This document shows positions 6,369 to 8,511 of a DNA stretch of 8,511 bases, piece after piece. The stretch is from positions 1 through 8,511 of the forward strand of contig JANQKH010000535.1 in the NCBI GenBank assembly GCA_028281215.1, in the 5' to 3' direction. The position numbers were made by a program, and so were the translations under genes. Under the pieces are notes generated by a model. That model worked only from the letters and a program-made list of their open reading frames with translations, did not search any database and was not told where the DNA came from. Origin of the DNA: Phycisphaeraceae bacterium. Lineage in GTDB: Bacteria > Planctomycetota > Phycisphaerae > Phycisphaerales > Phycisphaeraceae. Position 1 is the stretch's first letter. The number at the start of each line of letters is the position of its first letter.

Positions 6369-6401
6369 CGAAAACCCTCACCGGGGAGGTGAGGGTTTTC
6401 G
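6369..6401 (-). terminator. Terminator of the OmpA-family gene
   Basis: CGAAAACCCTCACC at 6369-6382 and GGTGAGGGTTTTCG at 6388-6401 form a perfect 14-bp stem around GGGGA. It lies about 77 nt after the stop of the minus-strand OmpA gene. The symmetry (A-tract on one arm, TTTT on the other) would let it work in both directions, but no plus-strand gene ends here. Confidence 0.8.
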
Positions 6402-6477
6402 GTCTGTCGTGAATCAACGGCTGGTGGGGACCGTTGAATCGTGGCATTGATCCGGAGATCAAGGGAAGTGCAAACAA

Positions 6478-7407
6478 CTACTTGAAGTTCGACGGGTCGA
6501 CGACGTCTTTCTTTTCAGGCACCGCGACCGAGGCGCCATTGCCCGCGCCGTTGCCCGCGCCGTTGCCTTGGGCCGCAGCGGTGCGGTTGGTATCAACCAG
6601 GAAAATTTCCACGCGGCGGTTCGCCTCGGCGCCTTTCGGACCGTTGGCGACGACAGGCTGATGTTCGCCGCGACCGGCGACTTCCAATCGCGACTGCCGC
6701 AGGCCCGCCTGGGTCAAGACCGATCCGACAGCGATCGAACGAAACGCGCTGAGGCCCCAGTTGTTGCCGAATCGGGCTTTGTTCGTGGGATTCGTGACCG
6801 GCACGTTGTCGGTGTGGCCGACGACACGGACATCAAACGCACTGGCTTCCGGGGAGTTGATAATGCCCGCCAATTGTTGAAGCGCCTGTTGTCCGGCCTG
6901 CTTGATTTCGATCGAACCCAGCGCGAAGGTCAGGTCGCTGCGGATGCGGATCATGCCCAGTTTCGGGTCATACGAAAGCAGATTCGGGTTCGCCTCGGCC
7001 AGTTTTCGCAGTTTCGCGTCGAGCGGCGCGGGCAGGCGGGTGTTGATATCCAGCTTGCGGCCGGCGAGTTCGGTGATCTTCTTCTCCGCGGCGAGCAGGG
7101 AGTCTTTCAAGCCGTCGCGTTCTGATCGCGCTTTTTCCAATGCGTCGAGCAACGCCGGATCCTGCACCGGCGGGACAGGCGCCCCAAGCTGGCCCTGAAG
7201 CGCGGCGATCTGGGCGTCCTTGTCCGCCAACGCGTTTTGCAGTTCAACGATCTGCTCGTTAAGCCGGCGCTCCTTGGTCATCAGGTTGTCATGCTGGCCT
7301 TGCGAAACGCAACCGGTCAGCAACAGCGCGGCAAGCACCAACGCCAATGTCTTCACTGGCGCTGTGCGGCAAATAACGAAAGTACGGGAGGGTGACATCC
7401 TTGTCAT
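6478..7407 (-). CDS. OmpA-family peptidoglycan-associated lipoprotein
   Basis: This 309-residue protein should be anchored in the outer membrane by its lipid and bind peptidoglycan. The N-terminal signal ends in the lipobox LLTGC, with lipidated Cys33. Residues about 40-76 and 90-116 have heptad-like Leu/Ala/Gln/Lys patterns (NEQIVELQNALADKDAQIAALQ), predicting coiled coils split by a Pro-rich break (PVPPVQDP). The OmpA/MotB domain covers about 150-272: VVGHTDNVPV with Asp200, LSAFRSIAV with Arg223, and ANRRVEIFLV at 262-271. Asp200 and Arg223 correspond to the pair that holds diaminopimelate in OmpA domains. A Gly/Asn/Ala repeat tail follows. The start at 7407 was chosen because GGAG lies 6 nt upstream; ATG at 7419 would add MEHT. 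It resembles Pal-like and MotB-like proteins, but no Tol or flagellar neighbour is seen, so no gene symbol is given. Confidence 0.92.
   Translation of the reverse strand: MTRMSPSRTFVICRTAPVKTLALVLAALLLTGCVSQGQHDNLMTKERRLNEQIVELQNALADKDAQIAALQGQLGAPVPPVQDPALLDALEKARSERDGLKDSLLAAEKKITELAGRKLDINTRLPAPLDAKLRKLAEANPNLLSYDPKLGMIRIRSDLTFALGSIEIKQAGQQALQQLAGIINSPEASAFDVRVVGHTDNVPVTNPTNKARFGNNWGLSAFRSIAVGSVLTQAGLRQSRLEVAGRGEHQPVVANGPKGAEANRRVEIFLVDTNRTAAAQGNGAGNGAGNGASVAVPEKKDVVDPSNFK
6532..6567. repeat. Three tandem 12-bp units coding the Gly/Asn/Ala tail
   Basis: Units 6532-6543, 6544-6555 and 6556-6567 repeat CGCGCCGTTGCC, the last two identical and the first with two changes. On the minus strand they encode GNGA three times near the C-terminus of the OmpA-family lipoprotein. 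Copy number could vary in frame between strains. Confidence 0.75.
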
Positions 7408-7413
7408 CGTGTG

Positions 7414-7417
7414 CTCC
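7414..7417 (-). promoter_or_regulatory. Ribosome binding site deciding the OmpA-family start
   Basis: GGAG on the minus strand is followed by CACACG and then ATG at 7407. It overlaps the end of the alternative start codon at 7419, which itself is preceded by pyrimidines (CCCTTCACGC). Confidence 0.55.
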
Positions 7418-7446
7418 ATGCGTGAAGGGTTCAGTTGTCAGCCAAT

Positions 7447-7475
7447 AAGGTAATGACAAGCCGTCGGCGAATCAA
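7447..7475 (-). promoter_or_regulatory. Weak sigma-70-type promoter candidate for the OmpA-family gene
   Basis: On the minus strand TTGATT (7475-7470) and TACCTT (7452-7447) are 17 nt apart, 40 nt before the ATG. The matches to consensus are 4/6 and 3/6, so this rests mainly on spacing and position in the 155-base gap. Confidence 0.25.
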
Positions 7476-7498
7476 GACCCGTGCATACAGATTGTTGT

Positions 7499-7544
7499 GA
7501 AAAAATGAAAAAGGCTGTTTCGCGCCGGATCGCGCTCATTCCGG
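7499..7544 (-). terminator. Possible weak terminator of the downstream membrane-protein gene
   Basis: On the minus strand CCGGA (7544-7540) pairs with TCCGG (7529-7525) across a 10-nt loop. Two T-runs, at 7513-7509 and 7504-7499, follow at a distance. The stem is short and the T-runs do not abut it, so the call is tentative. Confidence 0.25.
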
Positions 7545-7562
7545 TTTCGATTTCCCACTTCT

Positions 7563-8511
7563 CTACACGGTGACTCGCGCCAGCTCCTTTCTTCGGAACA
7601 TGAGCCAGGCGATGAGCAGGCATGCGCCGCTGCTGATCACGCCGACGAACAGGAAGCCGTCGCCGACGAGGCTGTAAGGAACGAAGATGCCGTCGCCGAT
7701 GTGCTCCGTCGGGCTGTACGCGCCAAACGACGGCACGAAGAACAGCACAGTTCTTCCAACCAGCAGGAGGAACAGTTTGATCACCTCACCGATCGAGCCG
7801 TCGCCGAGGTTGGAAAAGATCGCCTCAATGATGCCGGTGATGGTGTCCCAGGCGCTGGGGCTTTCCAACCGCAAAGCGACGTAACGGTCCATGGAGTCAG
7901 AAGCGAATTCCTTGATCGCCGCGGAGAAGAAGGCAACCAGACTGATCAGTACGGCCACGGGAAAACTGACGGTGATCGACGCCGCGATGCTCACCATGCA
8001 CAGGAACGCCAGGCGAATCCAGAACAGCGTCATCGCGCGGAACAGATTTCCTCTAAACGAACCGGCGGTGTAGTACAGTTGCAACCCCTCGCCCGGTTTG
8101 AACTTCAGCGAGCCTTTGTGCGTGTTCTCCGGATCCCAGGCGTTGAAGTGCTTGATGCGCACTTCCAGTCGGCCCTGCTCGTCGATAAAGCCGATGTGCC
8201 GGTCCAACGGCAGTTCACGAATGGTGTCTTCGGGGATCGGCTCGAGCGCGACGTTTTCCGCGCCGCCGACATTGATGAGCATCCGTACCTTGCCGTCGGG
8301 CGAAAGGTTGGAGTACTTCGGCCGCAACCGCAGACGCAACGACGTCGCGGGAAACTCCATCGCCTGTAAGGCCTCGTACTCCGCCTTCGCTTCGTCGTTC
8401 CGTTTGGCTTTGACCAACTCGGAAATGCGCTGACGTCGGCGACGCACTTCGTCGACGAACGGGCGGTACCGGTTCACAATCTCATGCAGGCCGTGAAAGA
8501 CGTACCGTTCG
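7563..8511 (-). CDS. Multi-helix membrane protein, C-terminal part, ABC-2 permease-like (5' partial)
   Basis: The frame is open to the window edge: codons before the GTG at 8477 read ERYVFHGLHEI without a stop, so the gene almost certainly starts outside and 315 residues are visible. Numbered from that GTG, residues 1-145 are soluble: a charged helical stretch (EVRRRRQRISELVKAKRNDEAKAEYEAL region, 10-37), then a beta-rich domain. Four hydrophobic helices follow at about 150-170, 173-190, 232-250 and 272-294, ending with FRRKELARV. A helix pair around SFPVAVLISL and a final helix ending in an RRKEL box resemble, from memory, planctomycete ABC-2-type permeases in which an extracellular domain interrupts the helices. 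No ATPase gene is visible. Generic membrane protein remains the safer description. Confidence 0.7.
   Translation of the reverse strand, partial: ERYVFHGLHEIVNRYRPFVDEVRRRRQRISELVKAKRNDEAKAEYEALQAMEFPATSLRLRLRPKYSNLSPDGKVRMLINVGGAENVALEPIPEDTIRELPLDRHIGFIDEQGRLEVRIKHFNAWDPENTHKGSLKFKPGEGLQLYYTAGSFRGNLFRAMTLFWIRLAFLCMVSIAASITVSFPVAVLISLVAFFSAAIKEFASDSMDRYVALRLESPSAWDTITGIIEAIFSNLGDGSIGEVIKLFLLLVGRTVLFFVPSFGAYSPTEHIGDGIFVPYSLVGDGFLFVGVISSGACLLIAWLMFRRKELARVTV

Noticed and set aside
6568..7125. 185-codon plus-strand frame opposite the OmpA-family gene
   Set aside because: It mirrors the OmpA domain and coiled coils on the other strand and shows no domain of its own.
7701..8369. 222-codon plus-strand frame opposite the membrane-protein gene
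   Set aside because: Its composition (Arg, Gln, Asp, His rich, no domain) is typical of an antisense shadow, while the minus strand gives four clean membrane helices.

Overview
The window looks like chromosome from a planctomycete, most likely of the Phycisphaerae type. Two signatures support this. One is the secreted peroxidase, which opens with a very basic leader followed by a planctomycete LEPR-XLL-type motif (LESRQLM). The other is a small membrane protein ending in a CxxCGYDLR...CPECG zinc ribbon, a tail I associate with Phycisphaerae. This is an inference from protein style; no rRNA or other marker gene is present.

Layout. Positions 1-356 (+) hold the C-terminal end of an uncharacterised conserved protein. 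Positions 400-1008 (+) encode a two-helix membrane protein with a zinc ribbon. Positions 1009-1681 carry no convincing gene, but the last 200 bases contain strong nested inverted repeats that could be a structured 5' leader. Positions 1682-4012 (+) encode a 776-residue exported haem peroxidase of the animal (myeloperoxidase/peroxidasin) superfamily. Facing it tail to tail at 4148-5509 (-) is an exported protein with one c-type haem motif (CLACH). Positions 5510-5786 hold a TTCG-loop terminator and two further hairpins. Positions 5787-6050 (-) encode a small DUF2934 protein with a histone-like Lys/Ala/Ser/Thr tail, preceded by a near-consensus sigma-54 promoter. A 14-bp terminator stem at 6369-6401 closes the next minus-strand gene, an OmpA-family lipoprotein (6478-7407). 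The window ends inside a multi-helix membrane protein (7563-8511, -) that resembles the C-terminal half of an ABC-2 type permease.

How it fits together. Apart from the first two plus-strand genes (43-nt gap), each gene appears to be its own transcription unit, so this is a collection of envelope and redox genes rather than one operon. The peroxidase, the c-type haem protein and the OmpA lipoprotein all act outside the cytoplasm. The DUF2934 gene stands apart because its promoter signature implies activator-dependent, condition-specific expression. I see no CRISPR array, transposon, tRNA, rRNA or phage gene. No wholly new multi-gene system is evident. The most unusual items are the peroxidase with its added C-terminal domain and His/Asp-rich tail, its possible structured leader, and the sigma-54-driven DUF2934 gene.
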